From contig CANTEG010000005.1 of the NCBI GenBank assembly GCA_947652735.1, positions 1-64,000 of the forward strand: a stretch of DNA of 64,000 nucleotides, written 5' to 3'. The notes beneath the pieces were generated by a model. It was not told the DNA's origin. It saw nothing but the letters and a program-made list of their open reading frames with translations, and made no database searches. Positions 1-9,715 of the stretch are shown in pieces. Source of the stretch: an uncultured Lachnospiraceae bacterium. Lineage in GTDB: Bacteria > Bacillota > Clostridia > Lachnospirales > Lachnospiraceae. The position numbers were made by a program, and so were the translations under genes. Each line of letters begins with the position of its first letter. Positions within the stretch are counted from its first letter, which is position 1.

Positions 1-1
1 A

Positions 2-1969
2 ATGGGGTGTGGAATGTCAGAAATTGTACAAGGTGGGTTGGTTTTTACAAATGACAATTGTATAGGATGTAACAAATGTATTTCAAGTTGTCCGGTTATA
101 ACAGCCAACAAGGCTGTGGAAATTGACGGAGGACAGAAAATATATGTTGATGGCAATAATTGTGTGGGCTGCGGAGCCTGCTTTGATTCTTGCGAGCATG
201 AGGCGAGAGAGTTCAGGGACGATACGGAACAGTTTTTTGCTGACCTGGCAAAAGGCGAGCGGATATCGGTGTTGTGGGCACCTGCATTTGCAGCAAATTA
301 TCCAAATGAGTACAAAAGAATTTTGGGAGGACTGAAAAGGCTTGGGGTCAACAGGATTATCAGTGTCAGTTTTGGCGCAGATATTACCACATGGGGATAC
401 ATCAAGTATATTACGGAAAACAATTTTATGGGAGGCATATCACAGCCATGTCCTGCCATAGTAAATTACATCGAGCACTATATACCTGAGCTGATTCCAA
501 AGCTCGTGCCTGTACACAGTCCGATGATGTGTGCGGCAATATATGCAAAAAAATATATGCATCTTACGGACAAGCTGGCGTTTATAAGCCCTTGTATCGC
601 AAAAAAATCCGAGATAAGCGATCCAAATACATATGGTTACATAAACTACAACGTAACATTTGACCATCTTGTCAAATATGCAAGAAAAAATAATATAATG
701 GCAGAACCGGCTGCAAATGAAATTGAGTATGGACTTGGTTCCATTTATCCGATGCCGGGTGGTTTGAAAGAAAATGTGTACTGGTTCTGCGGAGAGGATA
801 TGTTCATCCGTCAGATAGAGGGTGAAAAGCATGCATATCATTTTCTGGAGGATTATAAACAAAGAGTATTAAAAAATAAACCGCTTCCTTTTATGGTGGA
901 TGCACTGAATTGTGCCAAGGGCTGTATATATGGTACGGGTGTTGAGGAAGAAAAGACAAAGACGGACGATACCTTATATGAGCTACAAAAAATAAAGGAA
1001 GAAAGCAAGAGTAAAAATCCGAAGAGTGCATGGGCGAAAGGCGCAACGCCTGAAAGGAGATTGAAGAATCTTAACCGCCAGTTCGCAAATCTGAACATTA
1101 ATGATTTTATTAGGCGGTATACGGACAAATCAGCAGGCTGCAAGATAGAAATGCCGAACCGCAATCAGATTGCAGATATTTTCAACGATATGAATAAGAC
1201 CACAGAGGTAAAGACCAAAATAAATTGTAGTGCGTGTGGATACGATACGTGTCGTGATATGGCAACGGCAATTTATAATGGTTGCAACACAAAAAGCAGT
1301 TGTATCCATTATGTTAAGGATTTGGCGGAAAATGAAAAAATAGAGCTTGAGAGAATGTCTGCTGAGATGGAAACGCAAAACCAGAAAATCCTTGACAAGA
1401 ACGAAAATATTTCAAATATGATTCTTGATGTTAATGAAAAGTTCCAAACATTGAATGCATCCATTAACGAAATGTCGGCGGGAAATACCAACAATGCTGA
1501 GGAGACGGGAAACATAAGTGCTGCAATGGCGGATGTTGTTTCATTCTGTGAAAATATGAAAGTATCTTTTGACAGAATTAATGAGCTTCTGATACAGCTA
1601 GGTGAAAATAACGAGAATATTACATCTGTTGCTGCACAGACCAATCTTTTGTCGCTGAACGCATCAATTGAGGCGGCACGTGCAGGAGAGGCAGGAAAAG
1701 GCTTTGCAGTTGTTGCATCTGAGATTAAAGGGCTCAGTGAATCCAGCCGAAATACTGCGTTAGACAGTGACCGTAACAAGGATGAGATTGTCTCTGCAAT
1801 GGATAAGTTGAATGAAGAATCAAGAAGACTTATGGAGATTGTAGACGAGGTAAACGGACGTATCAGTACATTGGCGGCAAGTTCAGAGGAAATTGCTGCA
1901 AGTGCTGCAATGGTAGGTGATATAGCAAACAATTTGAAAGAAGATTTTGATGCTATAGCATCTATGTAA
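2..1969 (+). CDS. [FeFe]-hydrogenase-like sensor fused to a chemoreceptor (MCP) signalling domain
   Basis: Probable cytoplasmic redox or H2 sensor. Visible in order: a 2x[4Fe-4S] ferredoxin domain ([12 protein letters not shown] near residue 20, [11 protein letters not shown] near 54), a hydrogenase large-subunit domain (residues about 85-315), a further four-Cys Fe-S motif (CSACGYDTC at 409-417, then Cys428 and Cys434), a coiled coil (about 440-480) and an MCP hairpin tip ([20 protein letters not shown], about 540-560). The four H-cluster cysteines have counterparts: Cys150 (QPCP), Cys198 (SPCIAKK), Cys304 and Cys308 (NCAKGC). The Cys of catalytic enzymes that precedes the first ligand is replaced by Pro149, which argues for sensing rather than turnover. 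No membrane segment is present. The start is uncertain: ATG at 2 is open to the window edge, and ATG at 14 is an equally good start. A catalytic hydrogenase is less likely. Confidence 0.8.
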   Translation: MGCGMSEIVQGGLVFTNDNCIGCNKCISSCPVITANKAVEIDGGQKIYVDGNNCVGCGACFDSCEHEAREFRDDTEQFFADLAKGERISVLWAPAFAANYPNEYKRILGGLKRLGVNRIISVSFGADITTWGYIKYITENNFMGGISQPCPAIVNYIEHYIPELIPKLVPVHSPMMCAAIYAKKYMHLTDKLAFISPCIAKKSEISDPNTYGYINYNVTFDHLVKYARKNNIMAEPAANEIEYGLGSIYPMPGGLKENVYWFCGEDMFIRQIEGEKHAYHFLEDYKQRVLKNKPLPFMVDALNCAKGCIYGTGVEEEKTKTDDTLYELQKIKEESKSKNPKSAWAKGATPERRLKNLNRQFANLNINDFIRRYTDKSAGCKIEMPNRNQIADIFNDMNKTTEVKTKINCSACGYDTCRDMATAIYNGCNTKSSCIHYVKDLAENEKIELERMSAEMETQNQKILDKNENISNMILDVNEKFQTLNASINEMSAGNTNNAEETGNISAAMADVVSFCENMKVSFDRINELLIQLGENNENITSVAAQTNLLSLNASIEAARAGEAGKGFAVVASEIKGLSESSRNTALDSDRNKDEIVSAMDKLNEESRRLMEIVDEVNGRISTLAASSEEIAASAAMVGDIANNLKEDFDAIASM

Positions 1970-2001
1970 AATTATATAAAATTGCACATAATTAAATCAT
2001 A

Positions 2002-2046
2002 AATGACATATGGTATCTAAGATTGATTAAGATACCATATGTCATT
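2002..2046 (+). terminator. Long perfect hairpin after the sensor gene
   Basis: A 17-bp perfect stem (2002-2018 with 2030-2046) closes an 11-base loop, 33 bases after the stop codon. The following bases are AT-rich but not a clean U run, so it may end transcription weakly or stabilise the mRNA 3' end. Confidence 0.55.
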
Positions 2047-2087
2047 ATTTAAATTATAAAGAGTAAAACGAAAAGGAGATGTATGAT

Positions 2088-3062
2088 ATGTGTACAGCAC
2101 TAACTTATAGCACAGATGTGCATTATTTTGGGCGAAATCTTGATTTGGAGTATTCCTATAATGAGACAGTCACTATAACACCGAGAAATTACCCCTTTGT
2201 TTTCAGAAGAACAAAAACAGTGAACCAACATTATGCGATGATTGGAATGGCATACGTTATGGACGGATACCCACTATACTATGATGCAACAAATGAGATG
2301 GGGCTTAGTATGGCATCACTTAATTTTCCGGATTATGCAAAATATAACCGTCCGAAGGAGGGAAAGGACAACATTGCAACTTTTGAACTGATACAGTGGA
2401 TTGTAGGTCAATGTAAAGATGTGTCTGAGGCTAAAAAGCTACTTGATAATATTAATATTACGGATGATTTGTTTGATGATACACTTCCGCTTGCGACACT
2501 TCATTGGATTATTGCAGACAGAAATAGTGCAATAACGGTTGAAGCGGTTGAGGATGGATTAAAGATATATGACAATGCAATAGGAATCCTTACAAACAGT
2601 CCGCCTTTTGAGATGCAGATTTTTAATTTAAATAATTATATGAGTGTGACCTCAGGCATACCCGTAAATTTGTTTTCGGATAAGATTGACCTTAAAACAT
2701 ACAGCAGAGGTATGGGTGGAATCGGTCTTCCGGGAGATTTTTCCTCCATGTCACGTTTTATAAGGGCAACGTTTATTAAGTTAAATTCGGTGTGCAGCAA
2801 GGTGGGGACGCAGGGCTTAAGTCAGTTTTTTCATATATTGAATGCGGTGTCACACCCACGTGGCTGTGTATGTATGGGAAATAATAAATATGAGGTGACG
2901 GTTTACAGTTCATGCTGTGATGTGGACAATGGAATCTATTATTACACCACATACGACAACAGCCAAATAAGTGGAGTGTCAATGCGTAATGAAAATCTTG
3001 ATGGTAGTGAGCTGATAATTTACCAGCTTATTACAGGGCAGCAGATAAGGATTCAAAACTAA
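2088..3062 (+). CDS. Choloylglycine hydrolase family protein (bile salt hydrolase or penicillin V acylase type)
   Basis: N-terminal nucleophile hydrolase of the Ntn family that cleaves amide bonds, typically of conjugated bile salts. The start was set at 2088 because it puts Cys at position 2 (MCTAL), the autocatalytic nucleophile, and sits 9 bases after AGGAG (2074-2078); the ATG at 2079 touches that site. Other family signatures are present: FGRNLD, NEMGLSMASLNFP, TNSPPFEMQIFNLNNY and GLPGDFSSMSRF, which supply the usual Arg, Asp, Asn, Asn and Arg active-site residues. Length of 324 residues matches the family. No signal peptide, so it is cytoplasmic. The gene stands alone between a hairpin and the cellulase promoter. 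Bile salt versus penicillin V or acyl-homoserine-lactone preference cannot be decided by eye; the TNSPPFEMQ segment resembles bile salt hydrolases. Confidence 0.85.
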   Translation: MCTALTYSTDVHYFGRNLDLEYSYNETVTITPRNYPFVFRRTKTVNQHYAMIGMAYVMDGYPLYYDATNEMGLSMASLNFPDYAKYNRPKEGKDNIATFELIQWIVGQCKDVSEAKKLLDNINITDDLFDDTLPLATLHWIIADRNSAITVEAVEDGLKIYDNAIGILTNSPPFEMQIFNLNNYMSVTSGIPVNLFSDKIDLKTYSRGMGGIGLPGDFSSMSRFIRATFIKLNSVCSKVGTQGLSQFFHILNAVSHPRGCVCMGNNKYEVTVYSSCCDVDNGIYYYTTYDNSQISGVSMRNENLDGSELIIYQLITGQQIRIQN

Positions 3063-3101
3063 AAAATTATAAAAAAGTGACGGAACATATTACTTCGGGA
3101 A

Positions 3102-3140
3102 TTGATAAAATTGGTTATATATGGTAGTATAAAACCAATT
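3102..3140 (+). promoter_or_regulatory. Promoter of the GH9 gene with an inverted repeat around the -10
   Basis: TTGATA (3102-3107) and TAGTAT (3125-3130) are 17 bases apart. A perfect 8-bp inverted repeat, AATTGGTT (3109-3116) and AACCAATT (3133-3140), brackets the -10 and could be an operator. No regulator is assigned. Confidence 0.5.
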
Positions 3141-3210
3141 ATAATAACGGGCATAAATGTAGCAAGGGGTTTCAATTGATTGTGTTAAGTTACAAGGGGG
3201 TAATAGGGTT

Positions 3211-6192
3211 TTGTACAAAAAGTTTTTTACAAAGAGGTTAAAGAAACGCTTTTTTGCGGGTGCTGTTGCGGCAGCTCTTTCCATAAGCATGATAAACATG
3301 CCTGTGAATATTGCGTATGCAGGCAGTAACATAGACTTATCAGCTTATGTGAGCATGTCGGGTAAATCTGAGACGGCAACGGCATACGGAAGCAACAATC
3401 CGTCAGCGTCAGTATTGATTAACCTTCCATCAGACATGGATGAAAGATCAGAGTTTCAGTCGCTTGGAGTAGGAAAGCTTCATGTGAATTTATCAGTATC
3501 AGGCTTTAGTGCCTGTGCAGGAGAGACGGCAGGGGCACTTTTGTTTTTGCAGGATGATGTGGATTATGGATGGAATGACGGGAATAGCTGGGCTGCACTT
3601 ACAACAAGCGGCAGCATTGACCTTACGTTTGATATGACGTCGGTAAACTGGGGGTCAGGAAGTAAGGTTGGAAAGTTGGGTATTCAGTTTACAAATTTGG
3701 CAGAGGGAAGTACTGTAAGCTACAGTATCAATTCCATCTATTTTGACGCGACGGGAGATTATTCTAGTGGCGGCAACGGGGGCGGAGAGGTCGATTACGG
3801 AGACATAGAAAATAATTACGCGAAGCTTCTCCAGTATTCACTTTATTTTTATGATGCCAATATGTGTGGTACGGAAGTGAATGAAACAAGTCTTGCAGAT
3901 TGGCGTGGTGATTGCCACACAGGTGACAAGACTACATATCAAAGAAGTGATGGCTCAACTGTTTCGGTTGACCTTACAGGTGGGTTCCATGATGCAGGTG
4001 ACCATGTAAAATTTGGACTACCACAGGCATATGCGGCATTTGTGCTTGGAATGAGCTATGACACGGATAAGGCTGCCTATACGATGGCAGGTCAGGTGGG
4101 ACATTTACAGAGTATAACGGAGTATTTCGCAGATTATCTTGTGAAATGTACAGTTCTTTCTGCGGACGGAACAACAGTTGAAGCATTTTGCTGTCAGGTA
4201 GGACAGGGTGGTTCAGGGTACGACCACGGATATTGGGGAGCACCTGAAAATCAGGGAAACAGTAACAGACCTATTTTCTTCACAAGTGCAAGCGATCCGT
4301 CAACGGATATTGTATGTCTTTCTTCTGCGGCACTTGCCATGCATTATAAGAATTTTGGCGGAGACAAATATCTGGATACGGCAAAGAAGCTGTTTGATTA
4401 TGCAGATAAAAACACGAAAGCTGTCAACAAGTCGGCAAGTACCTTTTATATATCATCAGCATGGGAGGATGACTACTGTTTAGCAGCACTTATGCTTTAT
4501 AAGGTAACAGGAGAGGAGATGTACCTTTCCAAATTTAATGTACTTTCTTCAAATGCAAATGCACAAAAAGGATACTGGCCGCTTGGATGGGATAATGTAG
4601 GTCCTGCTGTTGCATATTATAACAACAACTCAGCACCTTTAAATGCAGTGATGAATTTAAATGATGGAACAACTTTGAATGACGGATACAGATGCTTAAG
4701 TGACTGGGGTTCGGCAAGATATAATACATCTATGCAGTATATTGGCCTTCTCTATGATGATTTGAATCATTCAAATACATATGAGACTTGGGCGAAAAAA
4801 CAAATGAGCTGTATTCTTGGAAATAACAACTCGCGTACATGCTTTGTTGCAGGATACAATTCATTAAGTGCGAAATATCCACATCACAGGGCTGCTTCTG
4901 GTTATACAGGCGGTGATAAGGGACAAACACCACAGGCACATGTACTTTTGGGTGCTCTTGTTGGTGGACCGATGACAAATGGCAGCTATACTGATTCAGC
5001 CAGTGATTATACATGTAATGAAGTTGCAATCGATTATAATGCAACGTTGGTTGCAGCGGCAGCGGCATTATACCGCAGAAACTGCACGGATAAGACAACA
5101 CAGTATCTGGATGGGGATTATTACCATGTAGGAGAAACAGCACCTGTAGGACCTGATACAACTACAACACCTGACAATCCTGATGATAAGACAACAGGTT
5201 CAAGCGAGACAAGCGGTGATGATAAGTCAACTGAAAAAACCGAGGATGATAAGACGAGCAGTTCAACGGAAGATGACAAGACAAGCAGCTCGACAGAGAC
5301 AAGCGAGGACGACAAAACGAGCAGCTCGACAGAGACAACGGAAGATGACAAAACAAGCAGCTCGACAGAGACAACGGAGGACGATAAGACGAGCAGCTCA
5401 ACGGAAGATGACAAGACAAGCAGCTCGACAGAGACAACGGAGGACGACAAAACAAGCAGCTCGACAGAGACAACGGAGGACGACAAAACAAGCAGCTCGA
5501 CAGAGACAACGGAGGACGACAAAACAAGCAGCTCGACAGAGACAACCGAAGATGACAAAACAAGCAGCTCGACAGAGACAACCGAGAATGATAAGACAAC
5601 AGAGTCAACTACCACAGAAGCACCGTCAAAGCCTGTTATTAAGTTAAGCAAGCCTAAAATTAAAAAGGTTGAAAATACTGCTTCAGGAGTAAAGATTACA
5701 TGGGGCAAGGTTGCAAATGCAAAACGATATGATGTGTACAGAAAAATTGGCAGCGGAAAAGCCAAAAAGATAGCATCTGTCAAAAGCGGCACTTCGTATA
5801 TTGACAAGAAAGCGAAAAGCAACGGAAAGGTATACTATTATGCCGTACGTGCGGTTAATGGTTCCAAATATACAACATCAAAGTATTTGAAGACCGTTTA
5901 TGTAAGCAGGCCGGCGATTTCTTCTGCTAAGAGTAAATCAAGCAAAAAGATGACCGTAACATGGAAGAACATTAAAAAGGCAAGCGGATATCAGATTCGG
6001 TATGGCTTGAATAAAAATCTTTCCAAGGTAAAACCGGTTACGGTAAAGGGTGGTTCTAAGAAAACAAAGACTATTTCCTCTTTGAAAAAAGGTAAGAAAT
6101 ATTATGTACAGGTGAGAGCATACAGGAAAGTCAAGGGTAAAAATTATTATTCAGACTGGAGCGTGCGAAAGGTGGTAAAGATTAAGAAATAA
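3211..6192 (+). CDS. Secreted GH9 endoglucanase with Ser/Thr/Asp/Glu linker and two Fn3-like domains
   Basis: Cleaves beta-1,4-glucan outside the cell. The start is TTG at 3211, 10 bases after AAGGGGG. A signal peptide (basic n-region, hydrophobic core) ends after NIAYA, residue 37. Then follow an Ig-like, possibly carbohydrate-binding, domain (about 38-180) and a Gly-rich joint. The GH9 catalytic domain (about 200-640) has GGFHDAGDHVKFGLP with Asp261 and Asp264, HHR at 558-560 and NEVAIDYN with the acid Glu604. A linker (about 650-808) holds ten DKTSSST units. Two Lys-rich fibronectin-III-like domains (about 811-993) end the protein. There is no dockerin, S-layer module or sorting motif, so the basic C-terminus may hold it to the wall by charge. 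It is transcribed alone, between its own promoter and terminator. Cellulase activity is the family's usual role; the exact glucan is not known. Confidence 0.92.
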   Translation: MYKKFFTKRLKKRFFAGAVAAALSISMINMPVNIAYAGSNIDLSAYVSMSGKSETATAYGSNNPSASVLINLPSDMDERSEFQSLGVGKLHVNLSVSGFSACAGETAGALLFLQDDVDYGWNDGNSWAALTTSGSIDLTFDMTSVNWGSGSKVGKLGIQFTNLAEGSTVSYSINSIYFDATGDYSSGGNGGGEVDYGDIENNYAKLLQYSLYFYDANMCGTEVNETSLADWRGDCHTGDKTTYQRSDGSTVSVDLTGGFHDAGDHVKFGLPQAYAAFVLGMSYDTDKAAYTMAGQVGHLQSITEYFADYLVKCTVLSADGTTVEAFCCQVGQGGSGYDHGYWGAPENQGNSNRPIFFTSASDPSTDIVCLSSAALAMHYKNFGGDKYLDTAKKLFDYADKNTKAVNKSASTFYISSAWEDDYCLAALMLYKVTGEEMYLSKFNVLSSNANAQKGYWPLGWDNVGPAVAYYNNNSAPLNAVMNLNDGTTLNDGYRCLSDWGSARYNTSMQYIGLLYDDLNHSNTYETWAKKQMSCILGNNNSRTCFVAGYNSLSAKYPHHRAASGYTGGDKGQTPQAHVLLGALVGGPMTNGSYTDSASDYTCNEVAIDYNATLVAAAAALYRRNCTDKTTQYLDGDYYHVGETAPVGPDTTTTPDNPDDKTTGSSETSGDDKSTEKTEDDKTSSSTEDDKTSSSTETSEDDKTSSSTETTEDDKTSSSTETTEDDKTSSSTEDDKTSSSTETTEDDKTSSSTETTEDDKTSSSTETTEDDKTSSSTETTEDDKTSSSTETTENDKTTESTTTEAPSKPVIKLSKPKIKKVENTASGVKITWGKVANAKRYDVYRKIGSGKAKKIASVKSGTSYIDKKAKSNGKVYYYAVRAVNGSKYTTSKYLKTVYVSRPAISSAKSKSSKKMTVTWKNIKKASGYQIRYGLNKNLSKVKPVTVKGGSKKTKTISSLKKGKKYYVQVRAYRKVKGKNYYSDWSVRKVVKIKK
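5242..5586 (+). repeat. In-frame tandem repeats coding the cellulase linker
   Basis: Ten copies of an acidic, hydroxyl-rich unit around DKTSSST. Most units are 12 residues (36 bases, TSSSTETTEDDK type); two are shortened by 3 residues to 9 (27 bases). Several neighbouring units are almost identical at DNA level, which makes the tract prone to gain or loss of units without a frame change. Large open frames on both strands here are by-products of the repeat. Confidence 0.9.
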
Positions 6193-6240
6193 ATAAAAAA
6201 ATGTTCTGATTTTAAAAAAATTAAAAAAATATAAATAAAA

Positions 6241-6290
6241 AGTCGCCTTTTTTATACAATAATAAAAAGGCGACTGGATTTTATTTTTTT
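6241..6290 (+). terminator. Rho-independent terminator after the GH9 gene
   Basis: Stem AGTCGCCTTTTT (6241-6252) with AAAAAGGCGACT (6264-6275), followed by a T-rich run through about 6290. The T and A tracts within the stem make it plausible in both directions. Confidence 0.85.
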
Positions 6291-6344
6291 AAATCTAAGT
6301 ATTTCTATTTTTAATTTAAATTTAAATATGCGGAGGTTAAAATT

Positions 6345-7724
6345 ATGAACAAAAAATTAAGCTGGATATCAAAAATATGCTTTGGTATCGGTGCTTTTGG
6401 AAAGGATGCGGTCTATGCGATTGTAGGTACTTATCTGATGATGTACCTGACAGATTACCGTAGTGTGGCACCTGCTTTTGTGGGAACGCTTTTTATGGTG
6501 GCAAGAATATGGGACGCATTTAACGACCCATTTATGGGGATGATAGTGGATAATACGAGGACGAAATGGGGTAAATTCCGTCCTTGGATTCTTATTGGTA
6601 CAATATTGAATGCAATTGTACTTGTACTGTTGTTTTTGGATAATGGTCTTGAGGGAAAGAGTTATCTTGTATGGTGCTCGGTTTTTTATATACTGTGGGG
6701 TATGACCTATACGATTATGGACATTCCATATTGGTCATTAGTACCAGCACTTACTGACGACGAAAATGAGAGAAGTCAGATTTCAGCAATCCCACGTATA
6801 TTTGCAAGCTGTGCATGGCTTGTAATAAATTCATTTGGGCTTATAATGGTTGCAAAGCTTGGAAACGGTAATGATGTAAGAGGATTTTCCATACTTGCTA
6901 CTATTATAGCTGTTGTTTTTATTTTTGCTTCAATTGTTACATGTCTTACATGTAAGGAGCAGATTGTTACACCAAGTGCTGAAAAAACATCCATCAAGGG
7001 AATGATGAATGTTTTGTTTAAGAATGATCAGGTTAAGATTGTTCTTGGCATAGCCTTATTCTTTAATATTGCCTATCAGCTTTCAAACAGCTTTGCCTTG
7101 TTTTACTTTAAATATGTGGCAGAGCGGACGTATGATGACCCGGGAAACGGTATACTTTACCCTGTTTATGCCGCTGTTGCCGGCTTTGCACAGATGGGCT
7201 CAATGGCAGTTCTGCCATTTCTTTCACAGAAAATAGGAAAAAAAGTTTCATTTTTCATGGCAAGCTTTTGTCCTGTAGTGGGCTTTGCCCTTCTATGGAT
7301 ATTCGGTTATTTTATACCGAAAAATGCACTTGCAGTAGGTATATGCAGTGGTATAATCAATGTTGGAATTGGTTTTATGCTTGTATTTATAACCGTATTC
7401 CTCTCAGAGGTTGTTGATTATGGTGAGTATAAGCTTGGAACAAGAAATGAAAGTATATTATTTTCCATGCAGACATTTGTGGTTAAGTTCGCAGGTGCTT
7501 TCAGTGGATTTTTAAGTGGTATAGGACTTGACCTTATAGGATACAAGGCGAATCAGGCACAGACAGTTATGGCAGAAAATGGTATGAGGGTTATCATGTT
7601 CCTTATCCCAGCATTACTTTCAGCGTTATGTTTTTTGATTTATATTAAGGGCTACAGACTTACACCTGATTTTTACAGGGAAGTACGAGAGACGATAGAT
7701 ATAAACAGACAAAAGGAAGCATAA
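6345..7724 (+). CDS. Glycoside-pentoside-hexuronide (GPH/MelB-type) cation symporter
   Basis: Inner-membrane sugar importer of the major facilitator superfamily, with about 12 hydrophobic segments over 459 residues. The N-terminal third carries the GPH signature: ARIWDAFNDPFMGMIVD followed by the cytoplasmic loop TRTKWGKFRPW. The start follows GGAGG at proper distance. It opens the galactoside operon, 19 bases before the GH42 beta-galactosidase, with galK, galT and galE behind. By context the substrate is lactose or another beta-galactoside; melibiose-type alpha-galactosides are less likely because no alpha-galactosidase is nearby. Confidence 0.88.
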   Translation: MNKKLSWISKICFGIGAFGKDAVYAIVGTYLMMYLTDYRSVAPAFVGTLFMVARIWDAFNDPFMGMIVDNTRTKWGKFRPWILIGTILNAIVLVLLFLDNGLEGKSYLVWCSVFYILWGMTYTIMDIPYWSLVPALTDDENERSQISAIPRIFASCAWLVINSFGLIMVAKLGNGNDVRGFSILATIIAVVFIFASIVTCLTCKEQIVTPSAEKTSIKGMMNVLFKNDQVKIVLGIALFFNIAYQLSNSFALFYFKYVAERTYDDPGNGILYPVYAAVAGFAQMGSMAVLPFLSQKIGKKVSFFMASFCPVVGFALLWIFGYFIPKNALAVGICSGIINVGIGFMLVFITVFLSEVVDYGEYKLGTRNESILFSMQTFVVKFAGAFSGFLSGIGLDLIGYKANQAQTVMAENGMRVIMFLIPALLSALCFLIYIKGYRLTPDFYREVRETIDINRQKEA

Positions 7725-7743
7725 TAAATTAGGAGGTGATGAT

Positions 7744-9690
7744 ATGTGGTTAGGAGTTGACTATTATCCTGAGCAGTGGGATATAGGTATGCTTGAAGAA
7801 GATCTTGATACGATAGTTGAACTTGGATGCAATGTAATAAGAATAGCAGAATTTTCATGGCATCTAATGGAAAAGAAAGAAGGAGAATTTGATTTTTCTT
7901 TTTTTGATAATGTAATTTCAAAGGCGAAGGAAAAAGGCTTAAAGGTGATTATGGGTACACCTACGGCAACTATTCCTGCCTGGCTTGCAAAAAAACATCC
8001 GACGATTCTTTCAGAATTTGAGGGAGGAAAAAAGAGAAGCTTTGGCGGAAGACATGTATTTTGCTTTAGCAGCCCACACATGTATGAATATTCGGAAAAA
8101 ATTGTAAAAGCACTTGTGGAGCACTACAAGGGCGAAGAAGCAATTGTTGCATGGCAGATAGATAATGAAATAGGACATGAAGGAAGTGATGTGTGTTTTT
8201 GTGAAAATTGCCAAAGGAAATTTCAGAATTTCTTGAATGTGAAATTTAACGGTGATATAGCTAAGTTAAATGACACATACGGAACAACATTCTGGTCACA
8301 GGAGTATAACTCCTTTGATGAGATACCAACACCAATGGAAACCATAACAACCCACAATCCTGCACTCCGGCTTGACTGGGAAAGATTCAGAAGTAAGCTT
8401 ATTGTTGACTTTATTGATTTTCAGGCAAGACTGATTAAAGGTATTGATAAGGATGCTGTAGTCATGCATGATTTTCCAGGAGGAGGGCTCACAAAGCATG
8501 TGGATTACTCAAAGGTTGCAAAGACAATAGACCAGGTTGCCTACAACAATTATCCGGTGTGGGGCGGTCAAAAGGAACCTTTGCCACCCCATGAGATAGC
8601 CTTTGGACTTGATTATATCAGAGGTTTAAAGGGCAAGAACTTTTGGATAACAGAGGCAATTATGGGAGCGCAGGGACATGATGTAACTGGATTCCTTCCC
8701 CGCCCGAATCAGGCGAAGATGTGGTCATATCAGGGAATGGCACATGGCTGTGATTCACTGATGTATTTCAGGTATCGCGGGGCTACCAAAGGTGCGGAGC
8801 AGTTCTGTTACGGAATTCTGGATGCGGACAATATTAAGAGAAGGAGGTTTTACGAGGTACAGACATTTTTTAACGACATTTCAAAATACGGTGAGGCACT
8901 TCATGCACCTGTAAAAAATGAGGTGGCAATTGTCTATGATTATGACTCACTTGCGTCTTTCCGTATACAGAGACAGAGTATGCTTCTGGATAATCAGGCT
9001 GAAATGCAGAAGTTTTACAAAGCATTTTTTGATGTAAATGTAGGTGTTGACATTATTCCTGAGGACAGGTCGTTTGACGGGTACAAGATAATTATCCTGC
9101 CACAGCTTATCATTACCAAAAAGGAGATGGAGGACAGGGTTAAGGCATTTGTGGAAAACGGTGGTACAGTTATATTAACCTACCGGTGTGCGGTTAAGGA
9201 TGCCGACAACAATGTTCCGTTTGGAAAAACAATGCCTGTAAATTATAATGATATTACGGGAATTAACATTGTTGAAACGGAGAGTCTGCAAGAGCTTTAT
9301 GCATTTCCTGTTATCGGACGCGGAGAGTTTGAGGATGTGACAGGTCAAGGCGGAATTTTCAGGGATATGATTGAGGCGGAGGATGCAGAAACACTGTTTA
9401 ACTATGATGATGATTTCTATAAGGGATATGCTGCGGTTACAAGAAAACGAAACGGCAAGGGAAGTGTCTACTACATTGGATGTAGTCTTGAGGAGCGTAT
9501 TTTGGCAAAGCTTATGGATACGGTTATGAAAGAAAACGGAATAACTCAGCTATATTCAGAGGATGGGGTGGAGATTGTCACAAGAGGAAACGAAAAGCAA
9601 AAGATAAAAATGTATATAAACCATAATGAAAGAACTGTAATAACTGACGGCATAGAGCTGTTACAATTCGAATGTAAAATAGTTGAATAA
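7744..9690 (+). CDS. Family GH42 beta-galactosidase
   Basis: Cytoplasmic retaining beta-galactosidase that releases galactose from imported galactosides. WQIDNEIGHE supplies the acid/base Glu142 and FWITEAIMG the nucleophile Glu304. Cys107 (HVFCF) together with Cys151, Cys153 and Cys156 (CFCENC) match the structural zinc site of many GH42 enzymes. The 648-residue length fits an A domain (TIM barrel), a trimerisation domain (about 390-580) and a short beta domain. There is no signal peptide. A strong AGGAGGTGAT ribosome binding site precedes the start. It lies between the transporter and galK in one operon with gaps of 19 and 25 bases, consistent with import followed by hydrolysis and the Leloir pathway. 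Confidence 0.92.
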   Translation: MWLGVDYYPEQWDIGMLEEDLDTIVELGCNVIRIAEFSWHLMEKKEGEFDFSFFDNVISKAKEKGLKVIMGTPTATIPAWLAKKHPTILSEFEGGKKRSFGGRHVFCFSSPHMYEYSEKIVKALVEHYKGEEAIVAWQIDNEIGHEGSDVCFCENCQRKFQNFLNVKFNGDIAKLNDTYGTTFWSQEYNSFDEIPTPMETITTHNPALRLDWERFRSKLIVDFIDFQARLIKGIDKDAVVMHDFPGGGLTKHVDYSKVAKTIDQVAYNNYPVWGGQKEPLPPHEIAFGLDYIRGLKGKNFWITEAIMGAQGHDVTGFLPRPNQAKMWSYQGMAHGCDSLMYFRYRGATKGAEQFCYGILDADNIKRRRFYEVQTFFNDISKYGEALHAPVKNEVAIVYDYDSLASFRIQRQSMLLDNQAEMQKFYKAFFDVNVGVDIIPEDRSFDGYKIIILPQLIITKKEMEDRVKAFVENGGTVILTYRCAVKDADNNVPFGKTMPVNYNDITGINIVETESLQELYAFPVIGRGEFEDVTGQGGIFRDMIEAEDAETLFNYDDDFYKGYAAVTRKRNGKGSVYYIGCSLEERILAKLMDTVMKENGITQLYSEDGVEIVTRGNEKQKIKMYINHNERTVITDGIELLQFECKIVE

Positions 9691-9715
9691 ATATTAATAC
9701 GACAGGAGAGTTAAT

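Noticed and set aside
5121-5822. Long open frames on the opposite strand and in another frame over the cellulase linker
   Set aside because: They are made by the 36-base repeat and have Leu/Ser- or Arg/Gln-only content; no ribosome binding sites.
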